From: Clostridia bacterium
GTDB lineage: Bacteria > Bacillota > Clostridia > Oscillospirales > Acutalibacteraceae
Assembly (NCBI GenBank): GCA_030526115.1
Contig: JAUNDK010000004.1
Span: forward strand, 19,910 to 83,909
Length of the DNA: 64,000 bases
Direction of reading: 5' to 3'
The notes beneath the pieces are model-generated. The model did not search any database. It was not told where the DNA came from and saw only the letters and a list, made by a program, of their open reading frames with translations. Both the position numbers and the translations under genes were made by a program. Positions within the stretch are counted from its first letter, which is position 1; each line of letters begins with the position of its first letter. Below, piece by piece: positions 43,001 through 51,996 of this stretch.

Positions 43001-43590
43001 CAGGACTTACAAAATGCGACTGGCCCCTTGACGGCGGCATGATGGAAAAATATCACGATGAAGAATGGGGAATACCTCTGCATGATGACAGAAAACAGTT
43101 CGAATTCCTCATTATGGAGGCCATGCAGTGCGGCCTTTCATGGGCGATAGTCATGAAAAAGCGTGAAATTCTCAGAAAATGTTTCGATGATTTTGATTTT
43201 TACAGAATAGCCGAATATGATGATAACAGGCTGGATGAAATTATGGAAACCCACGGAATGCTTCATTCCATGCCGAAGATAAAGGCCGTGGTGAATAACG
43301 CCAAAAAGTTTATTGAGATAATTGACGAGTGGGGAAGTTTCGATAAATATATCTGGCATTTCACAGACGGGAAAACCATGGTTTACAGGGCGAATCAGTT
43401 TATTATGCCCCCTCAGAACGAGCTAAGTGAGACTATCGCAAAGGATATCAAAAGGCGTGGCTTTAAGTACCTTGGTCCCGTAACGATTTACTCTTACCTT
43501 CAGGCGGCGGGTATAATCAACGATCATCAGGAGAAATGTTTTCTATATAAGCATATAATCGAGAACTATCCATGCGAATTTGTGGATTAA
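42997..43590 (+). CDS. tag: DNA-3-methyladenine glycosylase I
   Basis: 197 residues of the Tag family. It starts with CDWPL then YHDEEWGIPLHDD, and has the Zn-binding Cys/His pattern and the base-recognition LIMEAMQCGLSW segment. It excises 3-methyladenine from alkylated DNA. It overlaps coaBC by ATGA, so it depends on the same transcript. The functional reason for the pairing is unclear. Confidence 0.93.
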   Translation: MTGLTKCDWPLDGGMMEKYHDEEWGIPLHDDRKQFEFLIMEAMQCGLSWAIVMKKREILRKCFDDFDFYRIAEYDDNRLDEIMETHGMLHSMPKIKAVVNNAKKFIEIIDEWGSFDKYIWHFTDGKTMVYRANQFIMPPQNELSETIAKDIKRRGFKYLGPVTIYSYLQAAGIINDHQEKCFLYKHIIENYPCEFVD

Positions 43591-43666
43591 GTTTACTAAT
43601 ATTAGTGTTTTATGGTTTGCTTTGTTAAGCTATAATATGCAAAGATAACCAAAAGGGGGAAAGAAA

Positions 43667-44779
43667 ATGGCAGGTGTTCAGGAATATAAGTGTCCCTTCT
43701 GCGGAGCTCCGATAGGCTTTGCACCGGGAACGGAATCTATGAACTGTATGTACTGCGGCAGCTTAATCAATATAGATGAGCTTACCGGTGCCGATATTGA
43801 GAAAAACGGCGGAGAGAACTATGACGAAATTCCTTATTCGAAAGTAGACGAGGGAGACCGCTGGGCGGCTTTTGAAGATTTCAGGGTCGGAAAAGAGACC
43901 ATGGGAGAGCAGAATCTCTATGAGTGTCAGTCATGCGGTGCGGAGATTTATGCCGATTTAACCACAGTTGCAACCAAATGTCCGTATTGTGACAACAATG
44001 TAATCTTAAGGGATAAGGTTTCGGGAAAACTCAGACCGGATAAGCTTATTCCGTTTGCATTCGGAACCGACGGACTCAAAGATATAGTCAAAAAGTTCCA
44101 CAAGGGCAAACCTCTGCTTCCAAAGGGATTTTTATCTGAGCATAAGATTGAAGAGGTTCAGGGCGTGTATGTTCCGTTCTGGCTTTATGATGCCGATGTT
44201 TACGGCGGCATGGTGTTAAGAGGTGAAACCGTAAGAACCCACACCGAGGGCGATTACAAGGTAACAGAAACCAATCACTTTGCTCTGATTCGTGACGGCG
44301 GCATGAGCTTTGCCAATGTTCCGGTTGATGCCAGTGTAAAGATGGATAACGATCTGATGGATTCCATTGAGCCTTTCGATATGTCTCAGCTTGTGGATTT
44401 TAACGATGCCTATCTTTCAGGCTTCCTTGCCGATATGTTTGATGATACTCCTGAGAACATGAAGTACAGAGCAACATTCAGAATCAACAATTCTGCGGCA
44501 GACGCTTTCAAGGCGACATGCAGAAGATTCACTGCCGTAAGAGTAACAAACAATAATCTCGGTGTAAGCCATGCTGATATGAAATATGTGCTTCTTCCTG
44601 TGTATCTCATCAACGATACATACAATGGTAAGAAATACACCTATGCGGTAAACGGACAGACAGGAAAGATAGTCGGTGAGCTTCCGAGCAGTAAGCTGAA
44701 GAAGTTCATTTACTGGGCATCATCCTTTGTGAGTGTGTCACTCATCGCCGGTCTTATTGCGTTATTCTTTGGTTTCTAA
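43667..44779 (+). CDS. Zinc-ribbon protein with C-terminal membrane anchor
   Basis: 370 residues. Two zinc ribbons lie at residues 6-35 (CPFCGAPIG...CMYCGSLI) and 85-118 (CQSCGAEI...CPYCDNNV). A conserved beta-rich domain of about 210 residues follows, with FWLYDADVYGG, and one C-terminal helix (about 348-368). This TFIIB-zinc-ribbon-like family of Firmicutes has no established function. It is co-transcribed with a TPM-domain protein 14 bp downstream, which suggests a membrane-associated pair. The upstream region has TATAAT at about 43630. Confidence 0.8.
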   Translation: MAGVQEYKCPFCGAPIGFAPGTESMNCMYCGSLINIDELTGADIEKNGGENYDEIPYSKVDEGDRWAAFEDFRVGKETMGEQNLYECQSCGAEIYADLTTVATKCPYCDNNVILRDKVSGKLRPDKLIPFAFGTDGLKDIVKKFHKGKPLLPKGFLSEHKIEEVQGVYVPFWLYDADVYGGMVLRGETVRTHTEGDYKVTETNHFALIRDGGMSFANVPVDASVKMDNDLMDSIEPFDMSQLVDFNDAYLSGFLADMFDDTPENMKYRATFRINNSAADAFKATCRRFTAVRVTNNNLGVSHADMKYVLLPVYLINDTYNGKKYTYAVNGQTGKIVGELPSSKLKKFIYWASSFVSVSLIAGLIALFFGF

Positions 44780-44793
44780 GGAGGGGAAAGCAG

Positions 44794-45705
44794 ATGAAAA
44801 AGAAAATTGTTTCGGGAGCTTTATCCCTTCTGATTGTCACATTTATTTTAGCATGTACAGGTGTGAGTGCCTTTGCCGAAAGCGGACTTCCGAAGTGGTT
44901 CCCGGATGATCCGAAGAGTTTTGAGAGGTATCACGACGAAGATCAGTCGAGAGTCATCGACAATGCGGATATTCTCACTGCATCAGAAGAAATGCAGTTA
45001 AAGCTTTATCTCTCACAGATGAAAAAGGACTATGACTGTGATTTTGTTTTCCTCAGCGAAGACAGAGTGAACGAAAACCTTAACTCATACTATAACTCAC
45101 GAATCAGCGGTTATGACGAGTATGACTATAACTCTTACAGACAGTATTACTCAGCGGACTATTACGATTTCAACGGTTTCGGTGTGGGCGATGACTATAA
45201 CGGAATCATACTTTATGTGAATATGACCCCCGGTAAGCGTGGCTGGTACACATGTGCCTCAGGTGCCGCAGAGGATATGATTAGCGAGAGAATCATCAAC
45301 AAAATTGATGACAGACTTTATGAGTATATGTCCGAAGGTGATTACGGAGAGGGTATAATCAACTATTATAAGGACTTCAACACTCTTTACAAAAAGGGAA
45401 ATCTTCTCTTTTTCGAGGATATCTTCCATGCCTTTCAGATAGGACTTGTTCCCGGTGTAATTGTTTCGCTGCTTGTTCTTGGCATTGTGACTGCGAAGAT
45501 GAAGACAGTTAAACAGGCTGTTAATGCAAACAACTACTTTGTTAAAAACAGCTTTCACTGTGACAGAGCTCAGGATCTCTTCCTGTACAGGAGCGTAACA
45601 AGAACAAAGATAGAGAAGAACAAAGGCGGCGGAGGTTCGTCCTTCAGTTCGGGATTCTCGGGTTCAAGCGGAAGCAGCCATTCAGGCGGTGGAAGAAGCT
45701 TTTAA
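44794..45705 (+). CDS. TPM-domain membrane protein
   Basis: 303 residues. A signal peptide (residues about 1-28, ending AFA) is followed by a TPM (TLP18.3/Psb32/MOLO-1) extracellular domain from about residue 45 to 190 (VIDNADILTASEEMQLKLYL; GIILYVNMTPG). A membrane helix comes next (about 215-235), then a cytoplasmic tail ending in a Ser/Gly-rich stretch (SGFSGSSGSSHSGGG), the typical end of this group. It starts behind AAGGAGG. Function unknown; partner of the zinc-ribbon gene. Confidence 0.85.
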   Translation: MKKKIVSGALSLLIVTFILACTGVSAFAESGLPKWFPDDPKSFERYHDEDQSRVIDNADILTASEEMQLKLYLSQMKKDYDCDFVFLSEDRVNENLNSYYNSRISGYDEYDYNSYRQYYSADYYDFNGFGVGDDYNGIILYVNMTPGKRGWYTCASGAAEDMISERIINKIDDRLYEYMSEGDYGEGIINYYKDFNTLYKKGNLLFFEDIFHAFQIGLVPGVIVSLLVLGIVTAKMKTVKQAVNANNYFVKNSFHCDRAQDLFLYRSVTRTKIEKNKGGGGSSFSSGFSGSSGSSHSGGGRSF

Positions 45706-45708
45706 CCA

Positions 45709-45960
45709 ATTCGGAATGCGGATTAGGAATTATTTTTTAACAGGACAGCTTGGCAGAAATGTAAAAGTTTTTGCCAAGCTTTTTTCTAAAAAGATTGCGG
45801 GTTTCAGGGCAGAGCCCTGAGCCTCATGATTATGGTTAATTCAGAACGTAACCATTGCGAAGCAATGAACAAAATAAGACAGCCAAACAGCGAAGTGTTT
45901 TTGGCGGACCTCTTCAGCAAAGCCTTGCCGAGAAGGAGAAATCTGCATCTTTGACTAAAA
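45709..45960 (+). repeat. Dispersed multi-hairpin intergenic element, copy 4
   Basis: An AATTCGGAATGCGGATTAGG tract is followed by hairpin A (AGCTTGGCA / TGCCAAGCT, 45747-45780, T-run), hairpin B (TCAGGGC-aga-GCCCTGA, 45804-45820), and hairpin C (CATTGC-gaa-GCAATG, 45853-45867). Hairpin D is degenerate, GCCAAA / TTTGGC (about 45882-45905), without the inner helix. Hairpin A likely terminates the TPM gene. The stretch 45960-46063 holds no gene. Confidence 0.75.
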
Positions 45961-46063
45961 AAGACTTCCCGGTGATTGGGTAAGAACCAATCCCAAAAAG
46001 AATAATCAGAAAAGGAGCAAAGGCCTGTGCCGATGCTCCTTCAATCTTTATTGAGAGAAAAAA

Positions 46064-46936
46064 TTAAAACTGTGGGTAAATAAATTCATCCACCGCTTTG
46101 AGCAGTTTGTCTGCCTCGCGGGATTCCGCCACTATGGTCACACAGGCGTTCTTTTCAGGGTAAACTATACCGAACTGACCGTATTTACCGTCTGCACGGA
46201 AAGAGTTGTTGCGGCCTCTCCAGAAGAGATAGCCGTAACCGAGGGAACCGTTGTCCACCTGCTTTTGTGTGGCTTCTTCTATCCATTTTGCAGGAACGAG
46301 CTGTCTGCCGTTCCACATACCCCTGTTGCAGTAAAGCTCTGTGAACCTGTGAAGCTCCTCAAGGGTGAGGAAAAGTCCACCCGCACCGAAGGTGTAACCG
46401 AGGGGATCTGTCTCCCATGTGGGAAGTGTAATGCCCATGGGCTCGAATAATCTCGGCATGAGGTAATGCACAAGGTCTGTTCCGCTTCGTCTCTGAACCA
46501 GCATTCCCGCAAGGTAAGGTCCTGCGTTATTGTAAAGGAATTTCTCACCGGGGTAAGAGCCGAACTCCTGTGCAAGGGTGAGTTTAACCCAGTCTTTTTC
46601 TTCGTAATACGGTCTGTCTGTGCCCATAAGGAAAGGTTTTTCCTGACCGAGGCTCATGGTGAGCAGATCTCTTACTGTCGCTTTTTCAAGGTAAGGGGAA
46701 ACATTCTCAGGTAAATCATCCTTAAAAGCATCTGTGAGCTTTTCGTCAATAGAGAGCAGACCTTCTCGCTGGGCAATGCCCACAGCGGTGGAAGTAAAGC
46801 TTTTTGAAGCGGAGTAGATGTTTCTTCTGCATGGGGCTTCCCATACATGTCTGCCTGTGATGTAGCCGTTCTCCTCAACTATCACACCGAGGGCACGAAG
46901 AGGAGTCGCGGTTTCGATAAACTTATCAAGATTCAT
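46064..46936 (-). CDS. Serine hydrolase, beta-lactamase/DD-peptidase-like
   Basis: 290 residues. The active-site motif SxxK is present as SASKSFTS (Ser about 42) and YxN as YNNAGPYLAG (about 146), in the class C beta-lactamase/esterase EstB-like family. No signal peptide is seen, so it is cytoplasmic and more likely an esterase or amidase than a resistance enzyme. Start has AAGGTGTG upstream. Confidence 0.85.
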   Translation of the reverse strand: MNLDKFIETATPLRALGVIVEENGYITGRHVWEAPCRRNIYSASKSFTSTAVGIAQREGLLSIDEKLTDAFKDDLPENVSPYLEKATVRDLLTMSLGQEKPFLMGTDRPYYEEKDWVKLTLAQEFGSYPGEKFLYNNAGPYLAGMLVQRRSGTDLVHYLMPRLFEPMGITLPTWETDPLGYTFGAGGLFLTLEELHRFTELYCNRGMWNGRQLVPAKWIEEATQKQVDNGSLGYGYLFWRGRNNSFRADGKYGQFGIVYPEKNACVTIVAESREADKLLKAVDEFIYPQF

Positions 46937-46965
46937 AATTCACACACCTTAAAATAAATATGATT

Positions 46966-47556
46966 TTAGAAAAATACACCTTTAATCCATATCTCAAGAC
47001 CGATGGCGATTAAAATCACACCACCGAGAACAGCCGCTTTGTTAGAGAGCTTTGTGCCGAATTTCTTTCCTATGGCGAGACCGCCCATGCATATTGCAAA
47101 AGTAACCGCACCGATAAGAACAGAGGCAACAACAGCCATAAGAGCATTGTACTCAGCAATGGTGAAACCTACTGAGAGGGCATCTATTGAAGTTGCAACA
47201 CCCTGCATGATGAGAGTTCCGATGGAGAGCTTCTTCACTTCGTTTTCTTCGTCAGCCTCATTCTTAATGCCCTCGATGAGCATCTTGCCACCTATGTAAA
47301 GAAGGAGAAGAAGGGCAATCCAGGGAATGAATTTCTGGAAGCCGGTGAAATACTCAAGTACTGTGTGAACGGCAATCCAGCCGAGCATGGGCATGAGGAA
47401 CTGGAATCCGGCATAAACACCTGCGATGCCGCTCATTTTCGGAATTCTCATCTTTGGCTCGTTGAGTCCGTTGGCAAGGGAAACCGAGAAAGCGTCCATG
47501 GCAAGACCAACGCCCAAGAGACAGCTGTTAATAAAGAACATTACGCTCCAAGTCAT
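46966..47556 (-). CDS. mntP: Manganese efflux pump MntP
   Basis: 196 residues, six helices. The MntP (DUF204) signatures GLAMDAFSVSLANGL (about residues 17-31) and the second-repeat ATSIDALSVGF (about 115-125) carry the conserved Asp residues for Mn2+. It exports Mn2+ from the cytoplasm. Start 47556 is chosen over an ATG five codons later because GGAGGT lies 7-8 nt upstream. A yybP-ykoY manganese riboswitch precedes it. Confidence 0.95.
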   Translation of the reverse strand: MTWSVMFFINSCLLGVGLAMDAFSVSLANGLNEPKMRIPKMSGIAGVYAGFQFLMPMLGWIAVHTVLEYFTGFQKFIPWIALLLLLYIGGKMLIEGIKNEADEENEVKKLSIGTLIMQGVATSIDALSVGFTIAEYNALMAVVASVLIGAVTFAICMGGLAIGKKFGTKLSNKAAVLGGVILIAIGLEIWIKGVFF

Positions 47557-47581
47557 AAAAATAACCTCCGGGTTAAAAAAT

Positions 47582-47757
47582 AAAAATCCCGATGAAACAA
47601 TATGTTCACCGGGTAAATCTTACAAAAGCATATGGTGACCCCGGCAAAAGCCATGAGTCTCGCAATTTAAAACAAGCCAGGCAATTATTCTGCCAGTATG
47701 TTGACTTGCTACACCGAATAAATCGGAGCTTACTACTCCCTCACGAAAGCAGATAAA
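47582..47757 (-). ncRNA. yybP-ykoY manganese riboswitch with terminator
   Basis: On the minus strand the aptamer (about 47757 down to 47636) shows the class hallmarks in order: GGGAGTAGTAAGC, then GTAGCAAGTCAACATACTG, then GAGACTCATGG and TTTTGCCGGGGTC. It is followed by CCCGGTGAA / TTCATCGGG (47588-47613) with a T-run, a terminator that Mn2+ binding should prevent. It ends about 25 nt before mntP, a classic target of this riboswitch. Confidence 0.92.
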
Positions 47758-47897
47758 GTCTATCACAGCATTATGCGGTTAGTCAATAAAAACCAAACCT
47801 CAAAAATGGACACATAACTAAATATTGCTTATATAGTTAATATATGGTAAAATTTGTGTAATGTTATGCAAATAGCATAGTTTGATGGGGGTATAAT

Positions 47898-48791
47898 ATG
47901 TCATTTTTGGAAAAGAGGCCAAGAAAATTCGGTGACAGGCGTGACGGCCACTGGGTTAAGAATGCACCGGGCATGAATGTAATCATGTCTCACATATATA
48001 ATAAGAGAACCGATGCGGAGGTTTATCTCGATCAGGAGATTGATGTCACAAATTTACTTAAATACATAGAAAAGAAAAATGCGGAACATCCCGAGTATAA
48101 AACAACAATATTCCACTGTGTGGTTGCGGCAACAGCGAGAATACTTAATGAGCGCAGACTCATGAACCGTTTTATTCAGGGAAGAAGAATTTACGAGAGA
48201 GATGAAATCGTCCTCGGTTTTACAGCAAAGCGCAGGTTTACAGACCACGACGAGGAATGCCTTATGCTCTACAAGGCAAAGGGAAGTGATAATCTCGACT
48301 TTATCAGCAGGAAGATTGCCGGTGAAGTAAAAGAGATGCGTGAGCGCAAAAAGACCATAGGTATCGACGATATCATGGATAAACTGGCAAAGGTTCCGAG
48401 ACCGATACTTGCACTTATTGTTGCGGTTGTGCGGGTACTCGATTATTTCGGAAAGAACCCAAAATTCCTGACAGACGGCGATATAAACTATGCCTCTGTA
48501 ATACTATCGAATTTAGGCAGTATTAAATGCCCTGCGGTTTATCATCATTTAAGCAATTACGGCACAGCTTCGATAGTTGTAACCATAGGTGTTATTCACA
48601 AGGCGCTCAGAGTTAATGCGGACGGAAGCACCGAAGTGAGAGATGTTATGAATGTGGGCGCAACGCTCGATGAGAGAATGGCGGACGGCTTCTATTTTGC
48701 CCGTTCATTAAAGCTCTTACAGCACATCTGTGATAACCCGGAGCTGCTCGATAAACCACTTGAGGAGGAAAGCGGATATGACTATAAATGA
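47898..48791 (+). CDS. CAT/E2-like acyltransferase domain protein
   Basis: 297 residues resembling the catalytic domain of 2-oxoacid dehydrogenase E2/chloramphenicol acetyltransferase. The C-terminal segment ATLDERMADGFYFAR aligns with the catalytic DHRxxDG motif, but the His is Glu. No lipoyl domain is present. It overlaps the acyl-CoA ligase gene by 14 bp, so an acyl-transfer or acyl-binding role with an acyl-CoA partner is likely. With the catalytic His absent, activity should not be assumed. Confidence 0.75.
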   Translation: MSFLEKRPRKFGDRRDGHWVKNAPGMNVIMSHIYNKRTDAEVYLDQEIDVTNLLKYIEKKNAEHPEYKTTIFHCVVAATARILNERRLMNRFIQGRRIYERDEIVLGFTAKRRFTDHDEECLMLYKAKGSDNLDFISRKIAGEVKEMRERKKTIGIDDIMDKLAKVPRPILALIVAVVRVLDYFGKNPKFLTDGDINYASVILSNLGSIKCPAVYHHLSNYGTASIVVTIGVIHKALRVNADGSTEVRDVMNVGATLDERMADGFYFARSLKLLQHICDNPELLDKPLEEESGYDYK

Positions 48792-50571
48792 GATAAAAGA
48801 ACCACTTCTGCTTAAATATCAGAAGAAAAGCATAGAGTTCCCCATTCCCGAGGGAGTAAAAACTCCGTGGTTTAAGTCTGCGGGGGATGTGCCTGTCACA
48901 TTAAAATACTTTGACGGCTCCATGATAGATGCCATTGAGGCTTCCGCCATGGCTGTTCCCGAGAATACAGTAGCCTATAATTTCTACGGAAACAGGGTTA
49001 CATACAAGCAGTTCATTTTACAGGTTCATCAGGCGGCCAAGGCCCTCTGTGCCCAGGGAGTAAAACCCGGAGACAGAGTTACAATATGCATGCCAAACAC
49101 ACCTCAGGCGGTGGTTCTTTTCTATGCCTGTAACAGAATGGGCGCGGTTGCCAGCATGATTCATCCCCTCTCAGGTGAAGAGGAGATTGTGAGATACATC
49201 AATAACGCAAAGTCCGTGCTTTGCCTCACTCTCTTACAGTTTTATCCCAAGTTCGAGAAAATCATGGATAAGCTCGATAATAAAAATCTTCTCATCTGTG
49301 ACATTACAGACGGACTCAAGGGCGTGAAGAAGGTTCTTTTCCCGTTCACAAGAAAAGATGTAAAGCCTCTTCCGAAGGACAGCGGCGCAATAACATGGAA
49401 GGAATTTATCGCAAAGGGCAAGAAGTACACAGGCAATTACATTCATCACGCAAAAAGCGATGACACAGCCGCAATTCTTTATTCAGGCGGTACAACGGGT
49501 ACAAGCAAGGGTATTTTACTCTCCAACCTGAATTTCAACGCCCTTGCACTCCAGACAGGTACTGCAGGCGACTGCATAGTACCGGGTTATACCATGCTTT
49601 CCATCATGCCGGTTTTCCACGGCTTCGGTCTTGGCGTATGTATTCACACCATACTTTACTGGGGCTGTACCTGCATACTCATTCCGCAGTTCAATGCAAA
49701 AACCTACTGCGGACTTTTAAAGAAATACAGGCCGAACATCATTGCAGGTGTTCCAACTTTATACGAGGCACTTTTAAGAATCGATGACGCAAAAACTCTC
49801 GATTTATCCCAGCTTCACGGTATGTTCTCGGGTGGTGACTCCTTAAGCACAGAGCTGAAGGCGAAGGTTGACGCTTTCATCACAAGCCACGGCGCTGAGG
49901 AGCAGGTTCGTGAGGGCTACGGTACAACAGAGTGCGTTACCGCCTCATGCCTCACACCAAGATATACTTACAAAGAAGGATCCATCGGTATTCCTTTCCC
50001 CGATACTTACTACAAGATAGTAACACCATCAACCCATGACGAGGTTCCTTACGGAACAATAGGCGAAATCTGCCTTTCGGGCCCTACCGTCATGCAGGGA
50101 TATATGGATAATCCGAAGGAAACCGCCCAGACACTTCAGCAGCACGAAGACGGCAGAATCTGGCTTCACACAGGTGACCTCGGTACCATGGACGAAGAGG
50201 GCTTCATCTACTTCAAGCAGAGACTCAAGAGAATGATTATCACCAGCGGTTACAACGTATATCCGTCTCAGGTGGAGAACGTTATCGATTCCCATCCCGA
50301 TGTTCACATGAGCACCGTAATAGGCGTAAAGGACGATTACCGTATGCAGAAGGTAAAGGCGATAGTTGTTCCAAAGCCGGGAGTTGAGCCGAACGAAGAA
50401 CTGAAAAAGTCTATTCTCGATTACTGTGCGGAGCGTATCGCAAAGTACGCCATGCCGAGGGAAGTTGAATTCCGTGAGGATTTACCGAAGACCCTTGTAG
50501 GCAAGGTAGCATACACCGTCCTTGAAATAGTGGAGGAAGAAAAAGAGAGGGCAAAAGCAAATACCAGATAA
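48778..50571 (+). CDS. AMP-dependent acyl-CoA synthetase
   Basis: 597 residues of the ANL superfamily. The P-loop-like YSGGTTGTSKG (about residues 240-250), the YGTTE motif (about 383), and the hinge/C-terminal GDLGTMDEEGFIYFKQRLKRMI with YNVYPSQVE are present, along with a catalytic Lys near GKVAYTVLE. It activates a carboxylic acid (probably medium or long chain) to its CoA ester via an acyl-AMP. ATG 48778 is chosen for GAGGAGG at 48762-48768. It is translationally coupled to the acyltransferase-like gene. Confidence 0.92.
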   Translation: MTINEIKEPLLLKYQKKSIEFPIPEGVKTPWFKSAGDVPVTLKYFDGSMIDAIEASAMAVPENTVAYNFYGNRVTYKQFILQVHQAAKALCAQGVKPGDRVTICMPNTPQAVVLFYACNRMGAVASMIHPLSGEEEIVRYINNAKSVLCLTLLQFYPKFEKIMDKLDNKNLLICDITDGLKGVKKVLFPFTRKDVKPLPKDSGAITWKEFIAKGKKYTGNYIHHAKSDDTAAILYSGGTTGTSKGILLSNLNFNALALQTGTAGDCIVPGYTMLSIMPVFHGFGLGVCIHTILYWGCTCILIPQFNAKTYCGLLKKYRPNIIAGVPTLYEALLRIDDAKTLDLSQLHGMFSGGDSLSTELKAKVDAFITSHGAEEQVREGYGTTECVTASCLTPRYTYKEGSIGIPFPDTYYKIVTPSTHDEVPYGTIGEICLSGPTVMQGYMDNPKETAQTLQQHEDGRIWLHTGDLGTMDEEGFIYFKQRLKRMIITSGYNVYPSQVENVIDSHPDVHMSTVIGVKDDYRMQKVKAIVVPKPGVEPNEELKKSILDYCAERIAKYAMPREVEFREDLPKTLVGKVAYTVLEIVEEEKERAKANTR

Positions 50572-50576
50572 ATGAA

Positions 50577-50612
50577 AGTGCGCAGAGTTCATCCGACTTT
50601 GCGCATTTTATA
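50577..50612 (+). terminator. Terminator after the acyl-CoA synthetase gene
   Basis: GTGCGCAGAGT / ACTTTGCGCAT with a short loop and ATTTTAT tail. Confidence 0.7.
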
Positions 50613-50678
50613 TCTTGCGAATATTGTATTAAATGGATATAATAATATTAAAATAATACTATAACAAGGGGGCTTAAT

Positions 50679-50945
50679 ATGAATATTCGTCCATCTGCTG
50701 CTATAAGACAGAACTATAATGATATTGCAGAATTATGTCGGAAGTCTGCAGAGCCTGTATTCCTTACAAAAAACGGAGAAGGCGATCTTGTTGTGATGGA
50801 TATAGAAACATATAACCGCAGAGAAAAAATGTTAAAACTTCGAGAAGAACTATTGGCCGTAGAAGAGGATAGGATTGCCGGTCGAGTTGGTATTGGCATT
50901 GACGAACTCGATGCATATCTCGATAATATTATTGAAGAGGCATAA
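50679..50945 (+). CDS. Antitoxin, Phd/YefM family
   Basis: 88 residues. The N-terminal DNA-binding fold of Phd/YefM (residues 1-55: PSAAIRQNYNDIAELCRKSAEPVFLTKNGEGDLVVMDIETYNR) is followed by a helical toxin-binding tail. It would repress its own promoter and neutralise the toxin encoded 1 bp downstream. A strong GGGGG ribosome binding site precedes it, in an AT-rich promoter with several ATATTA-type half-repeats. Confidence 0.92.
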   Translation: MNIRPSAAIRQNYNDIAELCRKSAEPVFLTKNGEGDLVVMDIETYNRREKMLKLREELLAVEEDRIAGRVGIGIDELDAYLDNIIEEA

Positions 50946-50946
50946 T

Positions 50947-51261
50947 ATGTCTGAATTAAAGTATAAAGTAATTGTATCTGACAGAGCCAAAAGAATGCTT
51001 GCTTCTCATATAAAGTTTCTTGCTCAAGTAAACAAGAATGCATCGAAAAATAAAAAGAAAGAAATAATAAAAGCATTACATACACTTGAATATATGCCAC
51101 AGCGTTATCCGTTTTTTGAAGAGGCTTTTATTCCGGCTAATAAATATCATAAAATGTATGTGGAGAACTGGTATTTGATTTTATATCAAATCCAAGATAA
51201 TATCGTTTATGTAGAATATATTGTTAACTGTCGTAAAGATTATAATTGGTTACATAGTTAG
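50947..51261 (+). CDS. Toxin, RelE/ParE family
   Basis: 104 residues with the RelE/ParE fold pattern: KVIVSDRAKRMLASHIKFL, then LEYMPQRYPFFEE, and a final VYVEYIVNCRKDY. ATG 50947 follows the antitoxin stop by one base; the frame is open earlier but without a ribosome binding site. RelE members cleave mRNA in the ribosome and ParE members inhibit gyrase; which applies here cannot be told. The base composition is more AT-rich than in neighbours, consistent with a mobile module. Confidence 0.88.
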   Translation: MSELKYKVIVSDRAKRMLASHIKFLAQVNKNASKNKKKEIIKALHTLEYMPQRYPFFEEAFIPANKYHKMYVENWYLILYQIQDNIVYVEYIVNCRKDYNWLHS

Positions 51262-51402
51262 GGGATAGATGTATTTCTGTCCCCTTTAACAATTTATATA
51301 TTGAAAAACTGTAAAAATCGCCCAATTTGCCTGAGTTTTTGCTTGACATAGCGAAAAGTAAATGAGATAATACACTGTACGAAAATATATGGAGATTAAA
51401 AT

Positions 51403-51945
51403 ATGAGAATAATCACAGGTACAGCAAGGGGCAGAAAGCTCATTACGCTGGAGGGCATGGATGTTCGTCCGACACCCGATAAGATTAAAGAAAGCTTATT
51501 CAATATAATTCAGTTTGACATACCGGGAAGAAAATTCCTCGACCTTTTCGCAGGTTCCGGTCAGATAGGTCTTGAAGCACTCTCAAGGGGTGCCGAGAGC
51601 TGCGTTTTTGTAGATGCCTCCAAAAGAAGCATCGATATCATCGAAAAGAACATTGCCACATGCGGATTCGAGAATGAATCCAAGGTGGTAAACGCAGAGT
51701 CTGTCATGTATATCAGAAGAACCCCGGATATGTTCGACATCGCATTCCTAGACCCACCATACAGACAGGGCCTTATAGAGCAGGTTCTCCCGCAGGTTGC
51801 AGAGAGAATGAACAAGGGCGGAACTATTATCTGCGAGCATCCCGTTGACGAAGAAATTCCCGAGGAAGCAGGTTCTTTCAGAAAGTTCCGTGAATACAAA
51901 TACGGAAAAATAATTCTTACAACATATAAGTCAGCTGAAGAATAA
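51403..51945 (+). CDS. rsmD: 16S rRNA m2G966 methyltransferase RsmD
   Basis: 180 residues. It starts RIITGTARGRKL, with the SAM-binding LDLFAGSGQIGLEAL (about residues 46-60) and the catalytic FLDPPY motif (about 118-123). It methylates guanine 966 (E. coli numbering) of 16S rRNA. The rsmD-coaD order is widespread in Firmicutes. Ribosome binding site GGAG. Confidence 0.95.
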   Translation: MRIITGTARGRKLITLEGMDVRPTPDKIKESLFNIIQFDIPGRKFLDLFAGSGQIGLEALSRGAESCVFVDASKRSIDIIEKNIATCGFENESKVVNAESVMYIRRTPDMFDIAFLDPPYRQGLIEQVLPQVAERMNKGGTIICEHPVDEEIPEEAGSFRKFREYKYGKIILTTYKSAEE

Positions 51946-51996
51946 TTATCAGGAAGGCACTCATAAAATGAGGTCTTACCAAAGAAGGTTAATGTT

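Noticed and set aside
46064..46936. Antibiotic-resistance class C beta-lactamase
   Set aside because: SxxK and YxN are present but there is no signal peptide, the sequence is short, and it resembles cytoplasmic esterase-type serine hydrolases.
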